Assembly (NCBI GenBank): GCA_937890525.1
Contig: CALADI010000012.1
Location: forward strand, 133,968-197,967
DNA length: 64,000 bases
Reading direction: 5' to 3'
Source of the DNA: an uncultured Clostridia bacterium
GTDB lineage: Bacteria; Bacillota; Clostridia; Oscillospirales; Oscillospiraceae
Below are positions 14,496 to 23,720 of this stretch, piece after piece. The position numbers were made by a program, and so were the translations under genes. The first letter of the stretch is position 1; each line of letters begins with the position of its first letter. The notes under the pieces were generated by a model. It did no database searches. It was given only the letters and a program-made list of their open reading frames with translations, and had not been told where the DNA came from.

Positions 14496-15577
14496 TACTT
14501 CTTGACCAGATACTTCCGCATATCCAGAGCGCAGGCACACAGGATGATGGCGCCCTTGATGATGAACAGGGAGGAGGAGTCAACGCCCAGCATGGTCAGA
14601 GCAACGAAGATGATACGCAGGACCACGACACCCAAGATGATGCCGCTGATCTTACCGGTACCACCGACGAAGGAGACACCGCCGATGACACACGCCGCGA
14701 TGGCGTCACACTCGGCGTTCAGACCGGTGCTGGCGGAGATGGAGCCGATCCGGACGGCATCGATGAAGCCGGAGTAGCCGTACATGGCGCCGGCCAGGGT
14801 GTGGACCAGCATGGTGGTCATGAACACATTGACGCCGGAGACTCTGGCGGCCTCGGCGTTGGAGCCGACAGCGAACATGTTCTTACCGAAGGTGGTCTTG
14901 TTCCAGATGAACCACATCAGGGCAATGAGCACCACGGAGTACAGCACATACCAAGGCACGGGAACCTTGCCCATGCGGAACATCTCGCCGCCCACCAGCT
15001 CCTTGTACATGGGGTCAAGACCGGAGATGGGCTGGTTGTTGTTGCCGTTCAGACCGAAGAACCACAGGATGATGCCGGTGGTGATCAGCTGAGTGGACAG
15101 GGTAACGATGAAGGGGTGCAGGCTGAACTTTGCCACGAAGAAGCCGTTGACCAGACCGATCAGAGCGCCGATGGCGATGACGGTGAGCAGGGCAACGAAG
15201 ATCCAGAAGGGGGTGACGCTGGGCAGATTCTCAAACATCTTGTTGGCGAAACCGGCCTTCTGCAGCATGACTGCGGAGACGGCGGCGGTCAAGCCGGAGA
15301 CACGGCCGGCGGACAGGTCCGTACCGGTCAGCACGATACATCCGGCGATACCCAGAGCCAGAGGCAGGTAAGCGGCGACCTGAGTGATCAGAGTAGCCAG
15401 AGAGCCGAGGGTCACAAAGTTGGGGGCCTTGATGGCGGTATAGATGATGAACACCAGCATCAGGATGTACAGCGCATTGTTGAGGATCGCATCCACAACG
15501 GTACGCTTCTTGTCCTTCTGATCCATCTGCTGGAACTCCCGGGCGTTGGCCTGGAGCTGTTTAACGGGATTGGTCAT
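14495..15577 (-). CDS. mglC: sugar ABC transporter permease (MglC type)
   Basis: A 360-residue permease of the ribose/galactose family (BPD_transp_2) with about ten membrane helices. It shows the typical LTGTDLSAGRVSGLTAAV segment near 105 and the cytoplasmic EAA-like loop TTFGKNMFAVGSNAEAARVSGVNV near 250, which contacts the ATPase. The start at 15577 has GAGGAGG nine bases upstream. It overlaps neither neighbour in a damaging way: the ATPase gene stops at 15592 and the small repeat protein starts at its own stop. With MglA and MglB it forms an ATP-driven importer for galactose, glucose or a related hexose. Confidence 0.9.
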   Translation of the reverse strand: MTNPVKQLQANAREFQQMDQKDKKRTVVDAILNNALYILMLVFIIYTAIKAPNFVTLGSLATLITQVAAYLPLALGIAGCIVLTGTDLSAGRVSGLTAAVSAVMLQKAGFANKMFENLPSVTPFWIFVALLTVIAIGALIGLVNGFFVAKFSLHPFIVTLSTQLITTGIILWFFGLNGNNNQPISGLDPMYKELVGGEMFRMGKVPVPWYVLYSVVLIALMWFIWNKTTFGKNMFAVGSNAEAARVSGVNVFMTTMLVHTLAGAMYGYSGFIDAVRIGSISASTGLNAECDAIAACVIGGVSFVGGTGKISGIILGVVVLRIIFVALTMLGVDSSSLFIIKGAIILCACALDMRKYLVKK

Positions 15578-15591
15578 TGATTCATTCCTCC

Positions 15592-17091
<1,500 letters not shown>

Positions 17092-17138
17092 AGTGTGATC
17101 CTCCTGTTGTTAAGATTCGTTATGCTCGGGCGGCTCCA

Positions 17139-17202
17139 TACCGGCAGAAAACGGCGAAGAACGCCCACGAAACGGGATGTTCTTTGCCGAATTCTGCCGG
17201 TA
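17139..17202 (-). other. long hairpin between mglB and mglA
   Basis: TACCGGCAGAA (17139-17149) pairs with TTCTGCCGGTA (17192-17202). Inner segments also pair (CGGC with GCCG, GAAGAAC with GTTCTT), giving a nearly continuous 64-base hairpin. There is no T-run. It probably protects the abundant binding-protein message from 3' decay, as intercistronic hairpins do in other sugar operons. Confidence 0.65.
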
Positions 17203-17268
17203 CAGAGTGGAGAAAAGGCAGCTGCCGCCGAAACGACAGCTGCCAAAATTCAAACGATCCAGCAGTGC

Positions 17269-18453
17269 TTATTCACCAGTGTAGGGAGCATAAGCGATGT
17301 ACAGCTTTGCAGCGCAGTCGGTAGCCAGAGAGAAGCGATCGTCGGACAGACCGGACAGAGTGTCAACAACGGTCTTGCCAGCGCCGACACCGGCGACGGT
17401 CTGAGCGATAGCGGCAGCCATGCCCTCAGCATCCTGCTTGATGGAGCCGACCATGGCGCCCTCGGAGATCAGAACCTTAGCGTTGTCGGTAGCGTCAACG
17501 CCGAAGACAGGGATCATGTGACCGCCGTCCTTGTTGTAGCCCTTGGACTGCAGAGAGGTAACAACACCTTCAGCCATGCCGTCGTTGTTGCAGATGACCA
17601 GCTCGATCATGTTGTTGGAACCCTCGTTGTAGGTGATCATGTTGGTGTCCATGTAGTCCTTAGCAGCCTGAGCGGACCAAGCACCGGCCTGGTCGACCTG
17701 ATACTTGTCGGGGTTGGAAGCATCGAAGTACTCCAGCTCGGGCAGCTGCTTCTCAGCCAGCTTAGCGTTGGCATCCTCAACGGCGTACTGGGTACGGAAC
17801 ACGGCCTCGATGTTGGCCTCGTCGCCCTTCATCATGGCGTAGGAGATCTTGCCGTCCTTGTTCAGGTCGACCTCGTCGAAGTGCTCGACCAGGTAATCGC
17901 CGATCATCTGACCCTGCATGTGGCCAGCCTCGGGAGCGTCGGTGCCGATGAAGCCGGCGTTGGTGGCGGCGTTCAGAACCTCAACGTCCTTGCCGTCCAG
18001 ACCGATGGCACGGTTGAAGAAGATAACGGGAATGTCGCCGGCAGCGTTCAGGATGTCCTGAGCGGTGTCCTCAGCGCCGGAGCTGACCTGGTTGACCACC
18101 AGGATGTTGGAGCCGCCAGCAATAGCGGTACGGATCTGGTCAAGCTGCTTGGCCTGATCGTTGGTAGCGTACTGGTTGTCGTAGGTCACGCCCAGAGCGT
18201 CCAGCTCCTTGTTCAGAGCGTCACGGACGGAGCCCAGATAAACGTCGCTCTCGTCGTACCAGAACACGCTGACCTTCACATCGGACAGGTTCGCAGCGGG
18301 CTCGCCATCGGTGGTAGCGCCGGTAGTTGCGCCGTCAGTAGCGGGAGTAGACTCGCCAGCGGGAACGGTGGTCTCAGCAGCGTCGTTGCCGCCGCAGGCG
18401 ACCAGACCCAGCATCATGACCAGCGCCAGAGCGAGTGCAATGATCTTTTTCAT
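17269..18453 (-). CDS. mglB: galactose/glucose-type substrate-binding lipoprotein (MglB type)
   Basis: A 394-residue periplasmic-binding-type protein with a lipoprotein signal: Lys-Lys, a hydrophobic core and the lipobox LVAC, with lipidated Cys near residue 20. A Thr/Ala/Gly-rich linker to about residue 60 spaces it from the membrane. The mature part follows the galactose-binding protein fold, including the calcium-loop-like DLNKDGKISY and the hinge segments FFNRAIG and VICNNDGMAEG that line the sugar pocket. AAGGAGG precedes the start. It delivers a hexose to MglCA. The exact sugar cannot be fixed from sequence. Confidence 0.9.
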   Translation of the reverse strand: MKKIIALALALVMMLGLVACGGNDAAETTVPAGESTPATDGATTGATTDGEPAANLSDVKVSVFWYDESDVYLGSVRDALNKELDALGVTYDNQYATNDQAKQLDQIRTAIAGGSNILVVNQVSSGAEDTAQDILNAAGDIPVIFFNRAIGLDGKDVEVLNAATNAGFIGTDAPEAGHMQGQMIGDYLVEHFDEVDLNKDGKISYAMMKGDEANIEAVFRTQYAVEDANAKLAEKQLPELEYFDASNPDKYQVDQAGAWSAQAAKDYMDTNMITYNEGSNNMIELVICNNDGMAEGVVTSLQSKGYNKDGGHMIPVFGVDATDNAKVLISEGAMVGSIKQDAEGMAAAIAQTVAGVGAGKTVVDTLSGLSDDRFSLATDCAAKLYIAYAPYTGE

Positions 18454-18501
18454 GATTCAATTTCCTCCTTATTTTTGAGTCGTGTGACTCTAAGTGAAGC
18501 T

Positions 18502-18530
18502 ATTCTACTATTTCTGAGAAGCAATGTAAA
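18502..18530 (-). promoter_or_regulatory. mglB promoter
   Basis: On the minus strand TTTACA (18525-18530) and TAGAAT (18502-18507) are spaced by 17 bp. An inverted repeat, GAGTC-GTGT-GACTC (18477-18490), follows in the untranslated leader and could be an operator or a small hairpin. Confidence 0.75.
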
Positions 18531-18661
18531 GCGCCTGAAAATAATTTCGGAAATGTGACCAAAATGAAAGTGGCGATTTTGTACATTTTAACTTGCAGTC
18601 ATGGTCGTGGAATTCCTACGGGGGATAATACCCGTAAAACAGCCGGATAAGTGGTAGAAAA

Positions 18662-18670
18662 TTCGACAAA
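18662..18670 (+). promoter_or_regulatory. 0A box (Spo0A-binding site)
   Basis: TTCGACAAA exactly matches the reverse complement of the Spo0A box TTTGTCGAA. It lies about 70 bp upstream of the PadR promoter and about 130 bp upstream of the mglB -35 box. The intervening 18531-18729 holds no gene. Spo0A is encoded in the same window; binding is inferred. Confidence 0.5.
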
Positions 18671-18729
18671 TATCGGCAACGGGTGGAGGGACGGCTCTGA
18701 AAAAATCTAGCAGAAAAAAGTCTTGTGAG

Positions 18730-18763
18730 ATACCTTGACAGGTGAGGTATTCCATGATATTAT
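18730..18763 (+). promoter_or_regulatory. padR promoter with inverted-repeat operator
   Basis: TTGACA (18735-18740) and TATTAT (18758-18763) are 17 bp apart. ATACCT (18730-18735) and AGGTAT (18745-18750) form an inverted repeat across the -35 box, the kind of site PadR-type repressors use for autorepression. Confidence 0.75.
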
Positions 18764-18787
18764 GCATTCGCAAAGGAGGCGATGTCC

Positions 18788-19126
18788 ATGTCGATCGCCG
18801 GGGATCTGATCCGGGGACACACCGATGCGGTGATCCTTGCGCTGCTGCTCCACGGGGACAGCTACGGATACGAGATCAACAAAACGATCTCCACAAAATC
18901 ATCGGGCAAATTTGAGCTGAAAGAAGCCACGCTCTACACCGCGTTCAAGCGGCTGGAGGAATCGGGATTCATCACATCCTACTGGGGCGGAAGCGGCGCC
19001 GGGGCACGGCGGCGGTACTACACCATCACCCCGGAAGGGCGGGAGGCTTCCCACCGGCTGAAGCGGGAATGGTTGGAAACCAAAGAAATTATGGATCAAC
19101 TACTGGAAACGGGGGATCGTACATGA
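18788..19126 (+). CDS. PadR-family transcriptional regulator
   Basis: A 112-residue PadR-like winged-helix repressor. Conserved features are the N-terminal LRGHTDAVILALLLHGDSYGYEIN-type segment (here starting at IRGHTD), the recognition helix EATLYTAFKRLEESGFI, and the wing RRRYYTITPEGREA. The ATG at 18788 is preferred, as GGAGG lies eight bases upstream; one at 18782 is too close. Its stop overlaps the next ATG (ATGA). PadR followed by a HAAS-domain membrane protein and a DUF4097 protein is a recurrent Firmicutes operon linked to envelope or antibiotic stress. Confidence 0.92.
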   Translation: MSIAGDLIRGHTDAVILALLLHGDSYGYEINKTISTKSSGKFELKEATLYTAFKRLEESGFITSYWGGSGAGARRRYYTITPEGREASHRLKREWLETKEIMDQLLETGDRT

Positions 19127-19755
19127 GAGAACAACTGGAAAAATATGTGGAGCTGCTGTTTGCCGGCAGCCACGGCACAGAGGATATCAAGCAGGAGATC
19201 CTGCAAAATACACTGGACCGGTATGACGATCTGATCTCGGCAGGGAAGACCCCGGAAGCGGCGTATTCCCTAGCCATCTCCGGCATCGGGGATATCAGCG
19301 AGCTGCTGCAAGCCAGCGGCAGTCCGGCGCAGCAGCCCCAGAGCCAAGCAAAGACCTATCCGCCCCGGACGCAGGAGCAGAGGGAAAACAATAGAGTGGT
19401 GCGGGCGGTTGCCGTGGCGCTGTTCATCCTGTGCCCGGTACCGTTGCTGCTGCTTGAAAGCGTGTGGGGGCTGTGCTTGCTGCTGGGTATGGTGGCGGTT
19501 GCAACCATGCTGATGGTGGCAAGCGGCAATTCCCGAAAGCAGGAGGATGACGAGGCGCAGGCTCCGGTGCCCCCTACACCCCGCCAGCGGCTGCGGGGCA
19601 GTATTATGGCAACCGTCAACGCGCTGGGACTGGTGGTGTACTTTCTGGTGAGTTTTGCCACCCACGCATGGCACATCACATGGCTGATCTTCGTCATCAC
19701 CGCCGCAGTCAACGGCTTGGTGGGGGCCTGCATGGATCTGAAGGAGGAGAACTGA
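19123..19755 (+). CDS. HAAS-domain (DUF1700) membrane protein
   Basis: A 210-residue protein. The N-terminal 70 residues form a helical HAAS/DUF1700 domain (EQLEKYVELLFAG, then EDIKQEILQNTLDRYDDLISAGKTPEAAYSLAISGIGDI), thought to sense or to tether its partner. A Pro/Gln-rich linker follows, then four hydrophobic segments at about 95-112, 118-135, 165-182 and 186-205. Its ATG overlaps the PadR stop and the DUF4097 gene begins one base after its own stop. The three products likely act as one unit: a cytoplasmic repressor, a membrane protein and an extracytoplasmic beta-repeat protein. Confidence 0.85.
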   Translation: MREQLEKYVELLFAGSHGTEDIKQEILQNTLDRYDDLISAGKTPEAAYSLAISGIGDISELLQASGSPAQQPQSQAKTYPPRTQEQRENNRVVRAVAVALFILCPVPLLLLESVWGLCLLLGMVAVATMLMVASGNSRKQEDDEAQAPVPPTPRQRLRGSIMATVNALGLVVYFLVSFATHAWHITWLIFVITAAVNGLVGACMDLKEEN

Positions 19756-19756
19756 T

Positions 19757-20587
19757 ATGAAAAAGAATGCAGCCATCCGCATTGTGGTGTACAGCCTGAT
19801 CATTCTGCTACTGACGGCGGTGCTGGCGGCGGGGATCCTGCTGCCCCGGTGGTGGAACCGGCTCGGGGCACATACCGGGCTGTCCGGGGCGGCTTCCGGC
19901 GGTGCGGCGGTGGAGCAGGCAGGTGTCCGGGAACTGGAGATCCAATGGACAGCCGGGTCTGTGACCATCCAGCCGGAGGACATCGACCGCATCGAGTTTG
20001 CCGAGACCGGGGACGGGGAGCACCCCATGGTCTGGAAGCTTGTGCAGGACCGTCTGGTGATCCGGGACTATGAGGGATCCAACTGGAGGGGATGGCAGGA
20101 TATGGAAAAGGATCTGGTGATCCGGGTCCCCCGGCAATGGCAGCCTGAAGAGGTGGACATCCAGACCGCCTCTGCCCAAGTGACTGTCCAAGACCTGACC
20201 GTTGGTTCGCTGGAACTCAACGGCGTGTCCGGCACCACCCGGCTGCTGGGCTGTCAGGCACGGGAGCTTTCCGTGGAAGGGGTCTCCGGGGAAACGGAGA
20301 TCCAAGGAAAGTTCGGCTCGGTGGATGTGGTGACGGTGTCCGGGGACTGCACCGTGACGCTGGACGAAATGAGCCGGGAGGTAGAGCTGGAGAGCGTATC
20401 CGGGGACATGACGCTGGTGATCCCGGAAGACAGCGGCTTCACCGCCCGGTGGGACAGCGTCAGCGGCGATCTGCGCTCGGAGCTGGAGATCCGCAGCAGC
20501 GGCGGGCAGTATATCCGGGGGGACGGCTCTGCCAAGATCGACGCAGAGAGTGTGTCCGCGGATCTCACCATTCGCCCGGCGGCGTAA
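19757..20587 (+). CDS. membrane-anchored DUF4097 beta-repeat protein
   Basis: A 276-residue protein with one N-terminal membrane anchor (VVYSLIILLLTAVLAAGILL, residues about 11-30). The rest is a right-handed beta-repeat of the DUF4097/LiaG type: short turns such as SASAQVTV, LNGVSGTTRL, VEGVSGETEI, VTVSGDCTV, ESVSGDMTL and DSVSGDLRSEL recur about every 18-20 residues and give an elongated solenoid outside the cell. Proteins of this kind are co-encoded with PadR or Lia-type stress regulators. It binds no known ligand. The gene ends the operon, and a cre-like site begins four bases past the stop. Confidence 0.87.
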   Translation: MKKNAAIRIVVYSLIILLLTAVLAAGILLPRWWNRLGAHTGLSGAASGGAAVEQAGVRELEIQWTAGSVTIQPEDIDRIEFAETGDGEHPMVWKLVQDRLVIRDYEGSNWRGWQDMEKDLVIRVPRQWQPEEVDIQTASAQVTVQDLTVGSLELNGVSGTTRLLGCQARELSVEGVSGETEIQGKFGSVDVVTVSGDCTVTLDEMSREVELESVSGDMTLVIPEDSGFTARWDSVSGDLRSELEIRSSGGQYIRGDGSAKIDAESVSADLTIRPAA

Positions 20588-20590
20588 GCA

Positions 20591-20619
20591 ATGAAAACGG
20601 TTTCATTTACTATTATAAT
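20591..20619 (+). promoter_or_regulatory. cre-like operator overlapping a promoter
   Basis: The 17 bases at 20591-20607 (ATGAAAACGGTTTCATT) match the CcpA cre consensus at every position. They overlap the -35 element ATGAAA (20591-20596) of a promoter whose -10 box is TATAAT at 20614-20619, with a 17-bp spacer. That is the usual layout for CcpA repression. The predicted transcript runs straight into the terminator at 20633-20672, so what it serves is unclear. Confidence 0.65.
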
Positions 20620-20632
20620 AATGTATAGAAGG

Positions 20633-20672
20633 GCACTCCTCGTTTCTTTTGGGAACCGGGGAGTGCTTTTTT
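20633..20672 (+). terminator. intrinsic terminator before iscS
   Basis: GCACTCCTCG (20633-20642) pairs, with one G-T, with CCGGGGAGTGC (20656-20666), and six T follow. It ends the PadR operon and also any transcript from the cre-controlled promoter just upstream. Confidence 0.85.
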
Positions 20673-20690
20673 CGTCATCAAATGGAAATT

Positions 20691-20724
20691 ACCTATTGAC
20701 ATAGTAGGTTATTCGTGGTATGCT
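20691..20724 (+). promoter_or_regulatory. iscS promoter with IscR-type inverted repeat
   Basis: TTGACA (20696-20701) and TATGCT (20719-20724) are 17 bp apart. ACCTA (20691-20695) and TAGGT (20705-20709) form an inverted repeat over the -35 box. A further half-site, ACCTA, occurs near 20740. The Rrf2-type regulator encoded as third gene of this operon is the natural candidate to bind it. Confidence 0.7.
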
Positions 20725-20765
20725 CTTTTCGAAAAATCAACCTACCAATTAAGGAGGTAAATCCT

Positions 20766-21959
20766 ATGATCGTATATGCAGACAATGCCGCCACCACCCG
20801 CACCAGCGACCGGGCGGTACAGGCGATGCTGCCTTATTTTACTACAGAGTTCGGCAACCCCTCCAGTCTCCACACCCACGGGCAGAATGCCAAGGAAGCG
20901 CTGGAGACTGCCAGAGAATCGGTGGCCCAGGCGCTGGGCTGCACCCCCAGAGAGATCTACTTCACCTCCGGGGGAACGGAGTCGGACAACATGGCCATCC
21001 GCACCGCCGCCTACTTCGGCGCCCGGAAGAATAAGCGTCACATCATCTCCACCACCTTCGAGCACCATGCGGTGCTGCACACTCTGAAAAGATTGGAAAA
21101 AGAGGGCTTCGAGGTGACATTGCTGGATGTGGGGCCGATGGGCACGGTGACGGCGGAGCAGGTTCGGGACGCCATCCGGGAAGATACGGCGCTGGTGACC
21201 ATCATGTATGCCAACAACGAGATCGGTTCCATCCTGCCTATATGCCAGATCGGCGAGGTATGCCGGGCCTGCGGCGTGCTGTTCCACACCGATGCGGTGC
21301 AGGCGGTGGGGCATCTGCCCATGGATGTTGTGGCGGATCATGTGGATCTGCTCAGCCTGTCCGGTCATAAGTTCCACGGCCCCAAGGGGGTAGGCGCCCT
21401 GTACATCCGCAAGGGCATCCCGCCCATGAATGTGCTGGAAGGCGGCGCACAGGAGCGGGGCAAGCGCCCCGGCACGGAGAATCTGCCCGGTATCATGGGC
21501 ATGGCGCAGGCGCTGAAGGATGCCTGCGGCGCTCTGGATGAGACAGCGGGCTATGTGACGGCGCTGCGGGACCGGCTGATCCAAGGATTGTCCCAGATCC
21601 CCCACAGCGTGCTCAACGGCGACCCGGTGAACCGTCTGCCCGGCAATGTGAGCTTCTGCTTCGAGGGCATCGAGGGGGAGAGCCTGCTGCTCCTGCTGGA
21701 CAGCAAGGGCATCCGGGCCAGCTCCGGCTCTGCCTGCACCTCCGGCAGTCTGGATCCCAGCCATGTGCTGCTGGCCATCGGCAGACCCCACGAGATCGCC
21801 CACGGATCTCTGCGGCTGAGCCTGTGCGAGGACAACACCCCTGAGCAGGTGGACTACATCATCGAATCGGTGAAGGAAGTCGTGGGATATTTGAGAAGCA
21901 TCAGCCCTGTCTGGCGGGATCTCGTCACCGGCAAGCGGCAGTATATCACCAAGGAATAA
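20766..21959 (+). CDS. iscS: cysteine desulfurase
   Basis: A 397-residue fold-type-I PLP enzyme that takes sulfur from cysteine for Fe-S clusters and thio-modification. The PLP lysine is Lys202 (LSGHKFHGPKG) and the catalytic persulfide Cys is 324 (SSGSACTSG). The loop around that Cys, SACTSGSLDPSHVL, matches the long-loop IscS/NifS group rather than SufS. EHHAVL near residue 100 supplies the His that stacks on PLP. The ribosome site AAGGAGG lies eight bases before the start. It is followed at once by an IscU scaffold and an Rrf2 regulator, so it works in cluster assembly. Confidence 0.95.
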   Translation: MIVYADNAATTRTSDRAVQAMLPYFTTEFGNPSSLHTHGQNAKEALETARESVAQALGCTPREIYFTSGGTESDNMAIRTAAYFGARKNKRHIISTTFEHHAVLHTLKRLEKEGFEVTLLDVGPMGTVTAEQVRDAIREDTALVTIMYANNEIGSILPICQIGEVCRACGVLFHTDAVQAVGHLPMDVVADHVDLLSLSGHKFHGPKGVGALYIRKGIPPMNVLEGGAQERGKRPGTENLPGIMGMAQALKDACGALDETAGYVTALRDRLIQGLSQIPHSVLNGDPVNRLPGNVSFCFEGIEGESLLLLLDSKGIRASSGSACTSGSLDPSHVLLAIGRPHEIAHGSLRLSLCEDNTPEQVDYIIESVKEVVGYLRSISPVWRDLVTGKRQYITKE

Positions 21960-21972
21960 AAGGAGCATTATC

Positions 21973-22416
21973 ATGGCACTTTACAGCGAAAAAGTTATGG
22001 ATCATTTTATGCACCCCAGAAATCTGGGCGTGCTGGAGAATGCCAGCGGCATCGGAGAAGTGGGCAACGCCAAGTGCGGCGATATTATGAAGATCTACCT
22101 TCAGATCGAGGATGAGACCATTGTGGATGTGCGGTTCGAGACCTTCGGCTGCGGCAGCGCCATTGCATCTTCCTCCATGGCCACGGAAATGATCAAGGGC
22201 AAGTCCATCCACGATGCCATGCGCCTGACCAATGCGGCGGTGGCAGAAGCCTTGGATGGGCTGCCTGCGGCCAAGGTGCATTGCTCCGTCCTTGCGGAGG
22301 AAGCCATCAAGAGCGCCCTGAAGGACTACTTCGACAAGAACCACATTGCCTACAACGAGCAGGATTTCCCCGAATTTGACCACGAGCATGACCACGACCT
22401 CCCTGCAGAGGAATGA
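21973..22416 (+). CDS. iscU: Fe-S cluster scaffold protein, IscU/NifU type
   Basis: A 147-residue scaffold with all three cluster cysteines, Cys35 (NAKCGD), Cys60 (TFGCGSA) and Cys104 (KVHCSVL), plus Asp37, the residue that makes the bound cluster labile. The HscA-binding LPPVK motif of proteobacterial IscU is absent (LPAAKVHC instead), as is usual for clostridial NifU-like forms. The C-terminal tail has an unusual run of His, Asp and Glu (FDHEHDHDLP), which might bind metal. It lies 13 bases after iscS and is co-transcribed. Confidence 0.95.
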   Translation: MALYSEKVMDHFMHPRNLGVLENASGIGEVGNAKCGDIMKIYLQIEDETIVDVRFETFGCGSAIASSSMATEMIKGKSIHDAMRLTNAAVAEALDGLPAAKVHCSVLAEEAIKSALKDYFDKNHIAYNEQDFPEFDHEHDHDLPAEE

Positions 22417-22419
22417 GAT

Positions 22420-22818
22420 ATGCTTGTATCGACAAAGGGGCGCTATGCCCTGCGGATCATGCTGGCGCTGGCGAAGCGCTCGGATGAGGGGTATATCCCG
22501 CTGAAGGAACTGGCCAAGCAGGAGCAGATCTCCCAGAAGTATCTGGAATCCATTATGACGGTACTGAGCAAGGGGGAGTTGGTGGACGCCACCCACGGGA
22601 AGAACGGCGGCTACCGGCTGAACCGTCCTGTCGAAGCGTATACGGTGGAATCCATTTTGAATCTCACCGAGGGCGGACTGACCACGGTGGGCTGCGGCGG
22701 GGCGTGCGACCGCTCGGAGCAGTGCCTGACCCGTCCCATGTGGAGGGGGCTGGATGAACTGGTCCACAGCTATTTCCGGGGCATCACCTTGGCGTCCCTG
22801 CTGGAAAACGGCGTGTAA
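22420..22818 (+). CDS. iscR: Rrf2-family regulator, IscR-like
   Basis: A 132-residue winged-helix protein with the Rrf2 N-terminus LVSTKGRYALRIMLALAKR and recognition helix region QISQKYLESIMTVLSKGELV. Three cysteines, 92, 96 and 102 (GCGGACDRSEQC), match the pattern that holds a 2Fe-2S cluster in IscR. It starts three bases after iscU. Placing the regulator last in the operon differs from the iscR-first order of proteobacteria. It probably represses this operon when its cluster is loaded, at the inverted repeat over the iscS promoter. Confidence 0.9.
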   Translation: MLVSTKGRYALRIMLALAKRSDEGYIPLKELAKQEQISQKYLESIMTVLSKGELVDATHGKNGGYRLNRPVEAYTVESILNLTEGGLTTVGCGGACDRSEQCLTRPMWRGLDELVHSYFRGITLASLLENGV

Positions 22819-22823
22819 CACAA

Positions 22824-22868
22824 GATCCCCGGCTGACGCAGAAACGGATGCATCAGCCGGGGATCGGT
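22824..22868. terminator. bidirectional terminator between iscR and spo0A
   Basis: GATCCCCGGCTGA (22824-22836) pairs perfectly with TCAGCCGGGGATC (22853-22865). The two genes converge on it. T-rich flanks are short. Confidence 0.75.
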
Positions 22869-22870
22869 CT

Positions 22871-23650
22871 TTAATATTGGGCTGCGCCGGCGCTCTTGAG
22901 CTGAAGCTGGAGCCGGTCTGCGATGAGGGCAATGAATTCGGAATTGGTGGGCTTGCCCTTGGTATTGGAAACGGTATAGCCGAAAAACCGCTGTAAGGTA
23001 TCCAGATCCCCACGATCCCAAGCCACCTCGATGGCATGGCGGATGGCGCGCTCCACCCGGCTGGGGGTGGTCTGGAAGGTCTTAGCCACCTGCGGGTACA
23101 GTACCTTGGTGATGGCGTTGATCACATCCATATCTTCCACGGCCAGAATGATGGCCTCCCGCAGATATTGGTAGCCCTTGATATGGGCGGGGACGCCGAT
23201 CTCGTGGATGATGCCGGTGACCATGGCTTCGATGCTGTTCTGGGAGGGCTTGTGCAGACGCAGATCCTTCTGGCTTTCCCCACCACGGATCTCCTCCAGC
23301 CGATCCACCAGCGCATCCATGTCGCAGGGCTTGAGCATCAGATACATGACCCCAAGACCTGCCGCGGCCGATGCCACATAGTCGGTGACGAACCCGGAGG
23401 TGGCGAGGATCGCCGGTTGGTGATCTCCTGCGGCGATGGTTTTCAGGACGCTCAGCCCATCCCGCTTGGCGAGCATCAGATCCAGCACCAGAATATCCGG
23501 CTTTCGTTCTTCCACCATGCGGATCGCCTGTTCCCCATCATTGGCGATCCCGGACAGCTGGAAGCATTCAGAGCGCTGCATCGCCGTCCGAAGGGCAGTA
23601 CAGAACTCCTCGGAACCGTCGGCGATCAATACGCTTGTTCTTTTGTCCAT
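22871..23650 (-). CDS. spo0A: sporulation response regulator Spo0A
   Basis: A 259-residue Spo0A. The receiver domain (1-125) keeps the phosphorylation site Asp57 (LVLDLML), Ser85 and Lys107 (LKPCD). Of the two acidic residues that normally bind Mg2+ near the N-terminus, only Asp11 remains; the second is Gly12 (IADGSEE). The C-terminal DNA-binding domain is highly conserved (IIHEIGVPAHIKGYQYLR, then SRVERAIRHAIEVAWDRGD), including the recognition helix. It is the master switch for sporulation and stationary-phase genes. It has its own promoter and flanking 0A-like boxes. The sensor kinases that feed it are not in this window. Confidence 0.95.
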   Translation of the reverse strand: MDKRTSVLIADGSEEFCTALRTAMQRSECFQLSGIANDGEQAIRMVEERKPDILVLDLMLAKRDGLSVLKTIAAGDHQPAILATSGFVTDYVASAAAGLGVMYLMLKPCDMDALVDRLEEIRGGESQKDLRLHKPSQNSIEAMVTGIIHEIGVPAHIKGYQYLREAIILAVEDMDVINAITKVLYPQVAKTFQTTPSRVERAIRHAIEVAWDRGDLDTLQRFFGYTVSNTKGKPTNSEFIALIADRLQLQLKSAGAAQY

Positions 23651-23720
23651 GTAATTCCTCTCCTTCTAAAAGTTGGTTTGCTTCGGGGTTCGACCCCGCC
23701 TGTGTCGCTGTGACAAATAA

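Noticed and set aside
18521..18545. cre site overlapping the mglB promoter
   Set aside because: GCGCTTTACAT on the minus strand resembles half of a cre, but a one-base insertion breaks the pattern.
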